Positions 34,093-45,155 of a stretch of 64,000 nt of DNA are shown here, piece by piece. Numbering within the stretch: the first letter of the stretch is position 1; the number at the start of each line of letters is the position of its first letter. Below the pieces are notes generated by a model that saw nothing but the letters and a program-made list of their open reading frames with translations, made no database searches and was not told the origin of the DNA. The DNA comes from Brassica napus (taxonomy: Eukaryota > Streptophyta > Magnoliopsida > Brassicales > Brassicaceae), in contig NC_063450.1 of assembly GCF_020379485.1 (NCBI RefSeq), forward strand, positions 32,092,137-32,156,136. The letters run 5' to 3'. Position numbers and translations under genes: made by a program.

Positions 34093-34595
34093 ATTTATTT
34101 CTTCTCTTGTGTTGAAATGTGCTATTTGGTTTTTGATGAAAGTTAATATAATAAATCCATTAAGATCACTTCAAAGTGATGGAAGATTTAGTCTAAGCCT
34201 GCATCAAATACTCTTATTGGTTTCTTTACGGTTCGTATTGCAAGTATCTCAACATAGTCCTTTCTTTTCAAATGAAAGATTTTCACATGAATCTCTTCAG
34301 TTTCTACGAGACTCTCAAATGAAATATCAATATAGTTGGTGAGAGATTCATATCGAGAAACTCTTAACAATGATGACTTTATAAATCAAGTAAAACAACG
34401 CGGGTATTTACAAAGCACAAACCCCAATATGTAAAAGAAAACAGAAACACAGAAGATATGTAGGACTTGGAACACGAAATAGAGTACTAAATCAAACTTT
34501 GCAAGCATGCGAACGCCCTATAACATGTTCAGCTTTATTAAATCATAGAACATCCCGCATCAGAAAATTCAATTTTCCATTATCTGACAGTTAGA
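34093..34595. other. Convergent intergenic spacer between the synthase remnant and the P450
   Basis: This is the shared 3' region of two tail-to-tail genes. No further gene is visible. Confidence 0.6.
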
Positions 34596-36566
34596 TTAAA
34601 GATAAAGATTTGGATCGGACAACCTTAGCACTGGGGTCGTAAGAAGTGGATTCTTCAGCTTCAACGCGATCCCAAACTTCTCCTCGACCTCCATTCTCTC
34701 TCCTTGAGGAAGTTTCCAGTCAAAAGAATGCAAAAGCGTAGCGATATTATAGAGAACAATTCTCTCCCCCATCGCCATTCCCACGCATATTCTACGACCA
34801 GCTCCAAACGGAATATAGTTGAAATCATTTCCGTTGAAGTCATAAGATTTATCAAGAAACCGGTTGGGATCAAATTCAAGTGGGTTCTCCCATACATTTG
34901 GATTCCTATGGATTGCCCACACATTAATGAAGACCTTTGAATCTTTAGGGATAGTGAAGCCGCCCACCACGGTGGTTTGGGATGGGCGGTGAGGAATAAG
35001 GAGTGGTGCAACCATGTGAAGCCTCAGAGTTTCTTTCATAATGGCAAGAATGTATGGAAGTTTAGGGATGTGAGACTCCTCCACTATTTTATCTTTTCCC
35101 ACAACTTCGTCAAGTTCTTGTTGAGCTCTCTTCATGATATCCGGTTTGTTTATTAGCTCGGCCATTGCGAACTCTATGACATGTAACGATGAATCTGTAC
35201 CACCGAGCACCATGTTCTATATATAGTTGAGAAAGTTATGATTTATGAATTTTTTAAAAGAAAATATTATATCAAACAATACTATGAGTAAGAGCGATAT
35301 ACTAACTAGTAAGGTCTAAGAACTAAATCCCAGACCCTAAAAAATAATAAGCTCTAACACCCAGGAAAAAAAAAATTATATTCTTTAATTTTTTTTAAAT
35401 CCTATTTTTAGTTGACATGTTTAAGATCATTACTGCAGTAATCCAATAACCCTCATATATATATATATATATATCAGCTGGTAAAGATTTATAATGTATA
35501 TATATTTAATTAAAACAAACCAACTTTAATAAATCTTCTTGGCAGCCGTTTGATGCAAAAAATAAATAAATAAATAAATCTTCTTGGCGTTATTAACTTA
35601 TAACACTCCATTAGAGAATGTCTTACGTACCATGAGCAACGCCTTCACATCATTCATGTTCAAATTTGTCTGCCCTTCTTCTTCATCCTTGATTTTTAGT
35701 AAGACCTGTAGAAAATCTTCACCCTTCCCTTGAGTTCCCTTATCCATCCCCAGCCGTTGATTAATGACCCGGTCAAACAGCCGGTCCAACCTCTGAGCCA
35801 GTCCTCGCATACGCTTAGCCAAGCCCTGAAGATCAAACCGGGTCAATGCCGGGAAAAAGTCAGATATATTGGGCACCATCAGGAGGTCATTCATCTCTTG
35901 AACTAATTCTAAGAACTCGGCTCCAACAATCTCCCTCTCTTCTTCTTCAACCGTAGCGCCCCACAACATCTGCGTTACAACATTTAGTATCATCACGAAT
36001 ATTTGTTCTCCCAAGTTAACCTGCGATCCTGCTCGAGCCTGATCCGCCAAATACCTAACTGTTCTCCTGGTCTCTCCGCGACGTAGGCCAACAGATGAAT
36101 CCAACCTGACGTTGCTCAGTATCTTATTAACACATAGTTTCCTCAGCATCCGCCACCTTGGTCCATATGGTGACCAGGCTATGTCAATACCACCGTACGT
36201 GTTTATCAGAGCCACGGCAGGAACATCGTGGTTAGCGAAAATGACGTCGTTGGTTCGTAGAATCTCACGGGCCACCTCAGAGGAGCTAACCACAATCGCC
36301 AGTTTGGAGCCGAGCCAGAGTTTGAAAATGGGACCGTGCTCTTTAGCCAGACCTTGGAAGTAGGTGTGAAGCTCTGGTTTGAGGAACAGCAGGTTTCCGA
36401 TTATTGGAAGACCCCAAGGTCCCGGAGGCAAGGGATTGGGCTGCCGTTTGGACTTGGCGTAAAGCCAGATATAGCATAAAACAGAGGATAGAGCGATCAC
36501 TATTATAGCATAGTCAACGTGGTCCGTGCAACTTAGAATCTTGAACAGACTCGAGATGGTTACCAT
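34596..36566 (-). CDS. CYP706A3: Cytochrome P450, CYP706A family (CYP706A3 orthologue by position)
   Basis: There are two exons, 36566-35631 (312 codons) and 35216-34596 (206 codons and stop), joined at a GTACGT donor and a TATAG acceptor, giving 518 residues, normal for the family. It has an N-terminal membrane helix (about residues 18-38), the proline hinge PLPPGPWGLPIIGN, a C-helix W..R (WRMLRK), the I-helix GGTDSS, ExxR as ETLR, PxRF as DPNRF, and the heme loop FGAGRRICVG with its cysteine ligand. No lesion is visible. It is an ER-bound monooxygenase. Arabidopsis CYP706A3 oxidises floral mono- and sesquiterpenes and lies beside TPS11. Here the adjacent synthase is a pseudogene. The 414-bp intron holds a (TA)n tract near 35455-35474. 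Confidence 0.93.
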
Positions 36567-36709
36567 TTTTAATCGAGTTGATGGATAGAACAGAAGAGTC
36601 GTTTTATCATGAAGTAGGACTTGATATAATCTGGTTTGCTCAAAATTTAAATATAACTAGATGGTGACTTTTAAACCCAAAAAATAGATGGTGACTGATG
36701 AACGACTGA

Positions 36710-36755
<46 letters not shown>

Positions 36756-38915
36756 GTTAAAAATTTATTCAACTATTGAAAACTTGCAGTGGTGACGTTT
36801 GAAAAAGAAAAAAAAATTAACATTGATTAATCTAGTTAAATCTGTTCAACTAGTTGAAAAATATAGAAGTGAAGTCCACATAAAAGATTTAAACCAATCA
36901 AAGTTGGAAATTCTATTTTATGAAAAAAATATATAATTGTTAAATTTTAATTGATTGTTTAAATTAAATAACTTAGATTTTTATTCATCCTACTTGTTTC
37001 AAGTGAATTATTTTGTAGGAAATACATTTTCTAAAAATGTTTTTAATATCATCATTTTTATACTATATAAATAAAGATTTGGTTTATTTTAGTTGAATAT
37101 ATAATTTTTATTATAATATGATATTAATTACTAATAGATTGTTATTTATATAAATAATTTTTTACTAAAATAAAATTCTAATTAAATTTTAGAAATTGAA
37201 TACTGAAATATTTATTTTAATTTGTCAGTAAGATAGTAGAATGTTAAAAAAAAATTTTAAAAAAAAATCATCGTATAACATAAAAATTAAATAAATGTTC
37301 ATGATTATGTGGAATAAAGACTATGTAATATGGTGATGGATTGTAAAATTGTAAGAAAGTGGCTGTTAAATAATAGAACATTGTGCATGGTCTAACAAGT
37401 AACTGCTTAGATAATCCAGATTCTACAAATAATCAATTTGACTTTAATCTATATTAAGAAATATATGATATATAACGTGTCACACTATTTTACAATTATT
37501 TTAAAGCATCTATTTTATGTTTAAAAAAAACGGGAAAACTCAACTATATGCTAATTAAAGGAGAAATCAATTAGTTATGTGGCGGATGTTCAATAATTCT
37601 TTTTATGTTTAATAAAATTTTGATAAACAACAAAGTTCAAATTATTTCACATAAGTATTAGGCTGCCCAAAAGATCAAATTATTTCACGTAAGAGTTAAC
37701 CCATTGAGGTCATAAGAGTCTTATCTTTTCAATTTTTCTGTAGTCTACTAACTAAAATTCATGTATTACCTAATATGATGATATATTTTCATAAATTATA
37801 GGTATTTTTGAACATTTAATTACATGTGTTACCTAATACAGATTCTGAAGATGATCTGTTTTTTTATAAATTTCATGGCTTAGTCTTTTCTTAAAAAAAT
37901 AGTTTGTTTCCTCCACAATGCGCATAAATAGATCTTTCAAAATTATTATATCTATAAATATAAATATAGGTTTTATTTTATCAATTTAAAAATAAATTCA
38001 TAATAATTATTCATAATAATTATGCATAATTATAATTATTTATTATTTAATTTCCATTTGATTTAAAGATATTTAATTTGATTTTTGGTTAGTTATATTA
38101 AGTAAAGTTAAATTAAAAAAAAAACTTATTTTCTATTTATATATATATAAACTATAGTTCCGAATATATAATTTTTAAATTTATTACATCAATAAACTTT
38201 ATTCATTTTATTTATGGCAATAAATCAATAATCCTCAAATAATAATTATTGTATAGCATTTAAATCCAAATAAGTTCAATAGATTATAGTTCATAAATTT
38301 TTTATCAAATTGTCATAGTTTATTTGTTAATCTATTTTATAATGAATTTGGATAAAAGTATAAATAATTATACGAAATTACTTACTTTTATCATAAGTTC
38401 ATCTAATAAAACTTTCTAGGTACAGTTATATTATTTTTAAAAATGTAATAATAATTCTAAACACAATTTACGTTTATGGTATGTAGCCAGATTATATAAT
38501 TATCTTAGTTTAAGAATTTTATCAAAAGTCAAAGTCTTTATGATTAAATCATGTCATAATAAAAAAAGAAATATGTCATCATTTTGATTAAATTATAAAA
38601 CCATTTTTCTTTCAAATGAATATGGTGATGATATATATAAACAATTTTTTTTAAGAAATTCACATTTCAAATTGTTGATTAAGGGATATACCGTCTTACG
38701 AATCCACAACCTCCCAAACATTAAACGAAAATTGGTCCGACATGCCCCGTATATATTATGCGAATGTCGTTTTCTAATATAGTTTTAAAAACATTTGTTT
38801 GTTTATAATATGGAAATATCTAATTTACTTTTGTGCAACTTGTAGCGTGTGTACGATAAAGAATTAAACAATAACTTTTGTGGCGGCTGTTTAGTAAATT
38901 CGATTATTAGATAAA
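36567..38915. other. AT-rich intergenic DNA upstream of CYP706A
   Basis: It includes the P450 promoter region next to 36566 and a (TAA)n microsatellite at 36711-36755. The rest is AT-rich, with no gene or clear element seen. Confidence 0.6.
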
Positions 38916-38942
38916 CTAGGGGTTTTCCGGGCTACGCCCAGA
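38916..38942 (-). repeat. Helitron 3' terminus
   Basis: On the minus strand a hairpin with core GGGC-GTA-GCCC (38939-38929) is followed by GGAAAACCC and CTAG|T (38919-38915). The structure is the same as at 32870 and 47570. The body would lie to the right. Confidence 0.7.
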
Positions 38943-40401
38943 TTTTTTTCTATAATATTAGTTTAATTTTTATATTTATATTTTAAAATCGAACAAATAT
39001 GATATACATTGAAACTTGTTATAGAATTATAAACATAAATGTAAATTTAAAAATATTTGAAATATTTTGTTGTGTTTTATTGGAGTTTTATGTAGGATGT
39101 TAGTAAGATTAATAAAAAGTTAATTAAATTATAAGTTAAGATTTATATATATATTCTTTTTCGTGGTTATTTATTTTTATGTAAAACAGTTGTAAAGCTT
39201 ATAATTAGTACTGTATAAATTTTGATTAGTTTTAAAATTATTAAGTTTCATTTTTGTACTTGTCTTTAAAAGAAAGTACCACCAAATTGTAAAGCTTATA
39301 ATTAGTACTGTATAAATTTGTTGTCTTCAATTTATCGTTTTAACCAAAATAATTTTGTCGACCTTTTTAACTAAAATTTAAATTTAACATTTATTGTTGC
39401 TATTTAATTTATGTTTTTTTTTTAAGTTTGTTTGTGATAGAAAGAAAATTTTTCTTTATGATTTGAAATATTTTTAGTTGTAAATTTATAGAAGGTTTAC
39501 TTTCTTACCATTGTTGATGTAATATTAATTTTACAGTTTTTTATTTTAATTATTTAATTAATCAGATTTTTTGGAAATAATTTTGAATATTAATATTATT
39601 ATTTGATGTTCTAGCTTTTTTTTTATGTTTGTTGGGTAGTGTTTGTGTGCTCGGTCATCCCTTTATGCAAGGCTGAGATACTTGCTCAAACATGGTCTTG
39701 AATGACCTATCGAAAACAAGTATGAGTGAGGACTTCAAACCCAACTTAAAAGCTTTCTGAAATTTATAAATGGTAGATATATACAAAAATTATCACTGTC
39801 TAAGATCTGGAATTAGGTTTTTAATCAAAAATTCTGAAGAACTCTTAACTTAAATCTGATTAAACACATTGCATAAGTTTCTGAAAATAATTTATATACA
39901 AAAACGGTTTAAGAATTCTAACTCCTACGGTTTGATCATGGCATACAATCTGAGTTGCAAACCTACGAACTGCATTATTATTATTCTCGCATTTGCCTCA
40001 CTTCTTCTTTTGTGTTTCATGACCTTTTTTTTTAGGTTCCATGACCTTTGTCTATGATGCTTTGATAGTATTGTGTACAAACTCAATATTAAATTTTACT
40101 TTAGTTATACACATTCTAAGTTATTATCCAGGCTACACATGTTTATATTAATAATTTGTTTTATATTTATAGTAATTTTAAAATTATCAAAATAGAAGAT
40201 CGTTTTTAAAATTGTAACCTTTTAATTAACTACCATTTTCTATTTTTGGATTTATATATACATAAGTGAAATGTAAAAAAGTATTTAAAAAGGGAAGAGT
40301 CTCTACTCAGTATGTAAATGAGACATAAGTTTTAAAGAATCTCATCCTCAAAAGAAAGCTTTAAAAAGACCCAAACTACAGCAAACACAGCTTCCCTTGA
40401 T
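38943..40401. other. AT-rich DNA, likely Helitron body; 3' flank of the chimeric gene
   Basis: It is non-coding. A short direct repeat 'taaagcttataattagtactgtataaattt' occurs at about 39195 and 39291. Near 39645-39740 the base composition is more gene-like, but I identify nothing. Confidence 0.5.
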
Positions 40402-40960
40402 CTACAAAACGTAGTAGTAACCCAAATCAAGAGGCATTAGTACCACAACAGCAGCTGGAGCAGCCCAAACCACGTAGTTAGTCTGCTTCTTACGCTTGAG
40501 CATTGGTCTCGGGAGTGTTTCCGGTCCTCCTCTATAGCGGATCCTGTTCCTTATTGGTTTCTCCTTCAAGACTTTCTTTTCCTTCTTTGGTTTCTCCTCC
40601 ACTGGAGCTTCAATCTCCTCCTTCTCAGCCTCAGAAGCTTCAGGAACTTCCTCAGAGATGGCCTCGTATGCGTTGCTGCCTCCTGTCTTCTTCTTGGCCG
40701 CCTTCTCTCGCTCCTGAAACACACAAAAAAAAGAAGATTATTAGAATGGAAAAGAGAGAAGGCAAAGAGCATTGATATTGATACCTTTTGTTCTTTCTTC
40801 TCAGCTTCCTTTTGAGCTCTTATGGCAGCTTTAGCAGCGGCTTTCTCTGCCAGCTTCTTTTTCCTTTCCATGGCTAGCTTGGCTTTAGCAATCTCCTCTT
40901 GCTTTCTCATCTCTTTCACCGTAGCTTCATCTAGATCTAGAATTACTTCCACACCTTGAG
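40402..40960 (-). pseudogene. Proton pump interactor (PPI)-like gene, last two exons only
   Basis: The exon at about 40960-40785 encodes a lysine/alanine-rich coiled coil ([20 protein letters not shown]). After a GTATCA donor and a TTTCAG acceptor the last exon, 40713-40402, encodes an acidic/lysine linker, the motif RNRIRYRGGPETLPRPMLKR, and a C-terminal hydrophobic segment (YVVWAAPAAVVVLMPLDLGYYY) with a stop. That end resembles the tail-anchored C-terminus of plant proton pump interactors, proteins that bind the plasma-membrane H+-ATPase. The reading frame of both exons is open, but the large N-terminal part of such proteins is absent. Upstream in the same direction lies an RPN1 gene start, so this is the 3' half of a chimera. 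Confidence 0.75.
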
Positions 40961-41159
40961 GTAACTTTCACCGCAGCTTCATCTAGATCTAGATTAACTA
41001 TTTACTAAAATTTTCTGGAAGTCTCCTTGAGGCTGTATCTTTGGCTCCAATATTTTTCCCTAGAGTCCTTACTGAGGCTCCCCTGCACACAAAAAAAAAA
41101 AAACTTGAAACTGTAAGATCAAGCCAGATTTTAAGAGTAATATTAACATTGTACAACTG

Positions 41160-41290
41160 AGGCTCCCCTGCACAACCTCTTTGGCATCCGGTCTAACATG
41201 TAGCAATCTGTGATGTCTAAGTAGGTCAGTGACATTCTCGACAATTCATCAAAGGAACGATGTTTAGCTCCAAAGAACGATTGCATACTA
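41160..41290 (-). pseudogene. Possible LRR-type gene scrap inside the chimera
   Basis: On the minus strand a short open stretch reads SLTYLDITDCYMLDRMPKR, which resembles a leucine-rich repeat of plant resistance proteins. It is bounded on one side by 'actgaggctcccctgcaca', which recurs at 41068-41086. A second duplicated tract (gcttcatctagatctaga) occurs at about 40923 and 40976. The stretch sits where RPN1 exon 6 would be. The identification is tentative because only about 40 residues can be read. Confidence 0.35.
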
Positions 41291-41400
41291 TTCTTTCACT
41301 GGTTGATTTTTTCAAAAAGATGTAATTCTAAATAACATTCATTAACGAACCGGCAGAGAAAAGCCAAACATAAACTACTCATGAACAACTGTTTTCTAAC

Positions 41401-42486
41401 CTGACGAACTGTATACTCTTCTGCAATCTCACCGGCCAAATTCCTGACATACTCGTGACCCCAAGATCCGATGTCACCCTCTGATCCAGTCAACCTGTAT
41501 CCTAAGCTTTCCTGAAAAAGAGTATTGCATAACAAAGTCAAGCACCAAAAACTACCTCAAATTCTAGCAAAGAACCACAAAACACAACACTGTTTTAAGG
41601 TATATCATAAGATGAAACACACAGAAAGTTAAGTTTTTATCAATTCCTACTATAATAGCACGAAAGCACATACCCTTTGACCCTCAGCAGACATGGTCAG
41701 TGCCAAGACAGACATAGTATATCAGCCAGCAATTTCTGCAGATACATAAAAAGCGATCTTTAATCCATACACAGTAGAATGAGCAAGAAGATGGTAATAA
41801 TTTCTTGAAATTGTACCTTGAGATCGGACTCCACCATATTTTTATGAAACTCCTTAAGAGTTCCATAGTGAGGACGGAGAAACTTGAGGGGTTTTGGAAC
41901 CGACGTCATGGAGCTTGTTGAGGCACGGATCTCCTGCCTACAGATTAAAAAAAAACATAGACTAAATTAAAATTATACTATGAAATCCAAAAAAAAAAAA
42001 GATTATATGAGTATTATCAGCTAATTAAATCGACAATAGGTTAAGAGAAACACACGAATTACCTCATGCTTTCGAGAGAAACCTTCTGCAGTTCAGGATT
42101 AGGGTCTTGAACCCTCTCAACATAGAGCTCCAGGTTCTGCTTCAGTTGCAAGTCCTCTTCAGACTACAAATCACATCAGATGCCAAACATATCATATAGC
42201 AATCACTTTAGCAAGGCTTTCAAAACCAACAAACAGCTTTTCAGTTAAACCCTAAATCTCTACATTAGTGCAATATCTACAGCTTAATTGTAAATCTCCA
42301 CTAACTCTGATTATGAACTAACTCTTGCAGCCAAGCAAAGATTCAAATAGAATGAGAAATCGTGCTTACCAGATCTTCCTTTTTCTTATCATCCTTCTTC
42401 TTGGGATCCTTAGAAGGAACCTTTGTCGTAGCTTCATCCCGCTTCGCACCATCACCAACGCTGTTCGGATCTGGACCTGGAGCCAT
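41401..42486 (-). pseudogene. RPN1: RPN1 (26S proteasome regulatory subunit) gene start, exons 1-5
   Basis: Five exons with proper splice sites are readable: 42486-42370, 42163-42063, 41937-41817, 41735-41674 and 41511-41401. They begin MAPGPDPNSVG and continue with a lysine/aspartate tract, [35 protein letters not shown] and [18 protein letters not shown]. This is the conserved N-terminus of RPN1/PSMD2, the scaffold of the proteasome base that receives ubiquitin shuttles. Details such as LKEFHKNM recall Arabidopsis RPN1b. Exon 4 is 62 bp, with a 2-bp insertion near 41718 that shifts the frame. The rest of the gene, most of about 890 residues, is missing and is replaced by other sequence. It cannot make RPN1. 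Confidence 0.88.
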
Positions 42487-42830
42487 CTCAATCAATTGTG
42501 GAGGATGTATTGATTGATCCTGGATCAGATCGTAAAACGGAAACGAAGAAAGGAAGAGCAAAGGGTTTCACGAATGGATCTAGCAAACTGGGGTTTGGAG
42601 AAATAAGAAAGGGAAACGTGAATCTCTCCACTTTCAGCAGATCGAAAGGTGAAACCAAGAAGGCCAAGAGCAAACGCATGAGCTTCCTGGGCCAACATCA
42701 TTAACATTCTATCTTTAAAAAAAAATCGAAGCCCAACAAACCACAGCCGAGATGACGTGTCAAAAAGGATCTCCTGATTGGTCGATTTTTTTGCCGACGT
42801 GGAGGACCTCTCCATTGAGGATATTCAGCT
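42487..42830 (-). promoter_or_regulatory. Promoter/5' UTR region of the RPN1-like chimera
   Basis: This GC-balanced stretch lies directly upstream of the RPN1 ATG on the minus strand, with 'tgacgtgtc' and 'gccgacgtgg' motifs (42752-42760, 42792-42801) of the ACGT-core type. Its composition differs from the AT-rich DNA beyond 42840, which suggests that the captured segment brought its own promoter. Confidence 0.4.
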
Positions 42831-43047
42831 TTTAGTTATTGTATGATTATAATCCATTCTTTTTCAAATTGAAGTGCAAAACGATATTTTTTCAAATTTA
42901 AGTGGTTCTTACAACTTTTATTTTTCTTTTCTAACACATTGTAATTACTTCATTAATTATTTTTCCTAATAATTTGATAGCATTTATTAGAGAAGTATAA
43001 AATAGATATTGCCTATTTAATGTGTCTTAATACATTTTTTATAGACT

Positions 43048-43713
43048 TATTCTTGGGTTCACCCCCTAGGGTGAACCTCTAGGTTCACCAACAAATAGGA
43101 TTGTGTTATTTCATATTCGAAATCTTTTAAAAAAAGAAACAAAATATTTTCTCAAGCTATAAGTTATATTATATTTTTAAAATAAAAAGGTAAAAGAAAT
43201 AAATTAAAAAAAAAGTAGTAGTTAAAAAAATATATTTTTAACGTCCTCAGCAAAATACTAAACCCTAAATCATAATCCCTAAATCTTAAATCCTAAACCT
43301 TTTTGTAAACCCTAAACCCTTGGATAAATCCTAGACTCCAAATCAAAAACACTAAACACTCAAGGGTTTAAGATTTAGGGTTTAGGGTTTTAGGATTTAG
43401 AGTTTTTGATTTACAGTTTATGATTTATCCAAGGGTTTAGAGTTTGCCCAAGAGTTTAGGGTTTATGATTTAGGGTTTAGGAATTAGGATTTAGGGTTTA
43501 GTGTTTTGCTGACGACGATAAAAATATTATTTTTTTTAATTCGTTTTTCTCTAACTACGATTTTTTCTAATTTTTTTTTACTTTTTATTTTAAAAACATA
43601 ATATATCTTGACAATATTTTGTTTCCTTTTCTAAAAGATATCAATTTTGAAATAATGAAATCATATTGGTTGGTGAACCTAGAGGTTCACCCTAGGGGGT
43701 GAACCCAAGAATA
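43048..43713. mobile_element. Foldback MITE with very long TIRs and telomere-like centre
   Basis: The outer arms TATTCTTGGGTTCACCCCCT are perfectly inverted at both ends, and similarity continues inwards for more than 200 bases. A 3-bp ACT duplication flanks it (43045-43047, 43714-43716), though so short a match could be chance. The centre (43260-43505) carries many degenerate (T)TTAGGG/CCCTAAA units, first on one strand and then on the other. There is no coding capacity. The family is not one I can name. Confidence 0.75.
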
Positions 43714-43716
43714 ACT

Positions 43717-44280
43717 CTTTTTTATACTCCTTTTTTATTCTTCCTAACTAATTCATTAAATAAGTTTACCATAATAATTAGACAACGTTTATTTTACATG
43801 TTAACCATAATAATTCGACATGTTTAAAATAAAATTGATATGCATAATCTTACTAAATATGTCTATGTTGATGACAAAAAAAATTGCTTGTGACAAGAAT
43901 TCAAAACAATTAACAAGGAATTTTTTATTTGTTTGCAAAATCAATTAGTCATAGACATTTAGGGAACCATTCAGGTACATATCGTTTATTTTGGATATCA
44001 GGGTTTTGAGTTTTGAAATTAGTCCCCGCTCGGATCATATAAATGAGTAGATTCTAGTCGGATCCTCCCGGGTCTGGAAGAGTTTGCTTCGGATGTATAA
44101 AAACCTAATAATATTTGAAACGTGTTCAGATATTTGTACCAAAATAACAATATTAACCAATTTGATTTGAGGTTTTTAAATACAATTAGTTATATATGGC
44201 GACAAGCCTAAAACATAAAACACTAATCATGAAAAATAAATATTAATGTTTAAAATCGTAAGATCCAATACCACCCAATA
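43717..44280. other. AT-rich DNA, probably the body of a Helitron ending at 45155
   Basis: No gene is visible. The plus-strand Helitron terminus at 45128-45155 implies that its body lies here, but no TC start was identified. Confidence 0.45.
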
Positions 44281-44288
44281 CCGCACGG

Positions 44289-45127
44289 TAGGGCTGGGCA
44301 CTTTACCCGATACCCGACCCGAAATACGCGGACCAAAATCTGAACCGAAATCAAAATACACGAACGGGTTTTGATATGAGCATGTTCGGATAACTGAACC
44401 CGATCGGTTATATCCGATACCCGAACATACATATAAATAACCCTAAATCTATATTTCTCATCCTCCATTTAGTTTAGCTGATTGTGCAATCTCCATTTAT
44501 TTCTCGTTCTCCATTTTGATTTTGTTTGCGTGATAATTATAAGTTTGATTCAGATTGTATGATGCTCAGAAGTTAGGTAATTTTGTTTGCAACCTTTTGA
44601 AGTTAGTCGATTTTTTTGGTTTGTCCACATGTTTAAACTTTAAAGAGACTGTTTTTGTTGATTGAAGAAGTGAGAACAGAACACAACTGAATAATTGTGT
44701 GTGTCTGAATATTATTGCACGACTTGTTTAGCTTTACAAAATAAGAATGAACATAGAATATGAATTATATTATTGAACGACTTATCTTGTTGTCATAATA
44801 CATATGCCGTTTGTTTCAGTTTTTTTTTCTTATTCTATAAACTTTGTTGATGTTTTCACTTTGTTTTTGGACGGATTATTGTTGTTGTTCACATTTCATG
44901 TGTTTTTGGACTAATAACATTACAAGGAATGATTTGAAGACAAAACAGAAAATGCATTTCGATTTTTTTTTAAGTTTTGATTTCGGATATATCTGAAATT
45001 ATCCAAACCCGATCCGAAATAGAAAATACCCGAACGGGCTATATATATATATATACCTATACCAAAATACTCGAAAATCCAAAATACATGATCCGACACT
45101 GAACGAGTATCTGAACGCCCACCCCTA
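44289..45127. mobile_element. Non-autonomous hAT element inserted in a Helitron hairpin
   Basis: The ends TAGGGCTGGGCA and, reverse complemented, TAGGGGTGGGCG are flanked by CCGCACGG (44281-44288) and CCGCATGG (45128-45135), an 8-bp duplication with one change. Subterminal 'acccgaaat', 'gaacgggt' and 'acccgatc' motifs cluster at both ends. The 839-bp interior has no transposase. The target was the left arm of the hairpin of a Helitron 3' end. Confidence 0.9.
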
Positions 45128-45155
45128 CCGCATGGGCATGCGGGTCAAGCTCTAG
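45128..45155 (+). repeat. Helitron 3' terminus (plus strand)
   Basis: The hairpin CCGCATG-GG-CATGCGG (45128-45143) is followed by GTCAAGCT and CTAG|T at 45152-45156. The stem is a perfect 7 bp. It is the only plus-strand Helitron 3' end in the window. Confidence 0.8.

Noticed and set aside
34034..34342. Plus-strand 102-codon frame downstream of the synthase
   Set aside because: Its first residues are the tail of the terpene synthase; the rest is 3' flank, so it is not a separate gene.
42525..42815. Minus-strand 96-codon frame upstream of the RPN1 start
   Set aside because: It lies in the presumed promoter/5' UTR of the chimera and shows no domain.
43260..43505. Telomere repeats
   Set aside because: The units are degenerate, change strand, and lie inside a foldback element; this is not a chromosome end.
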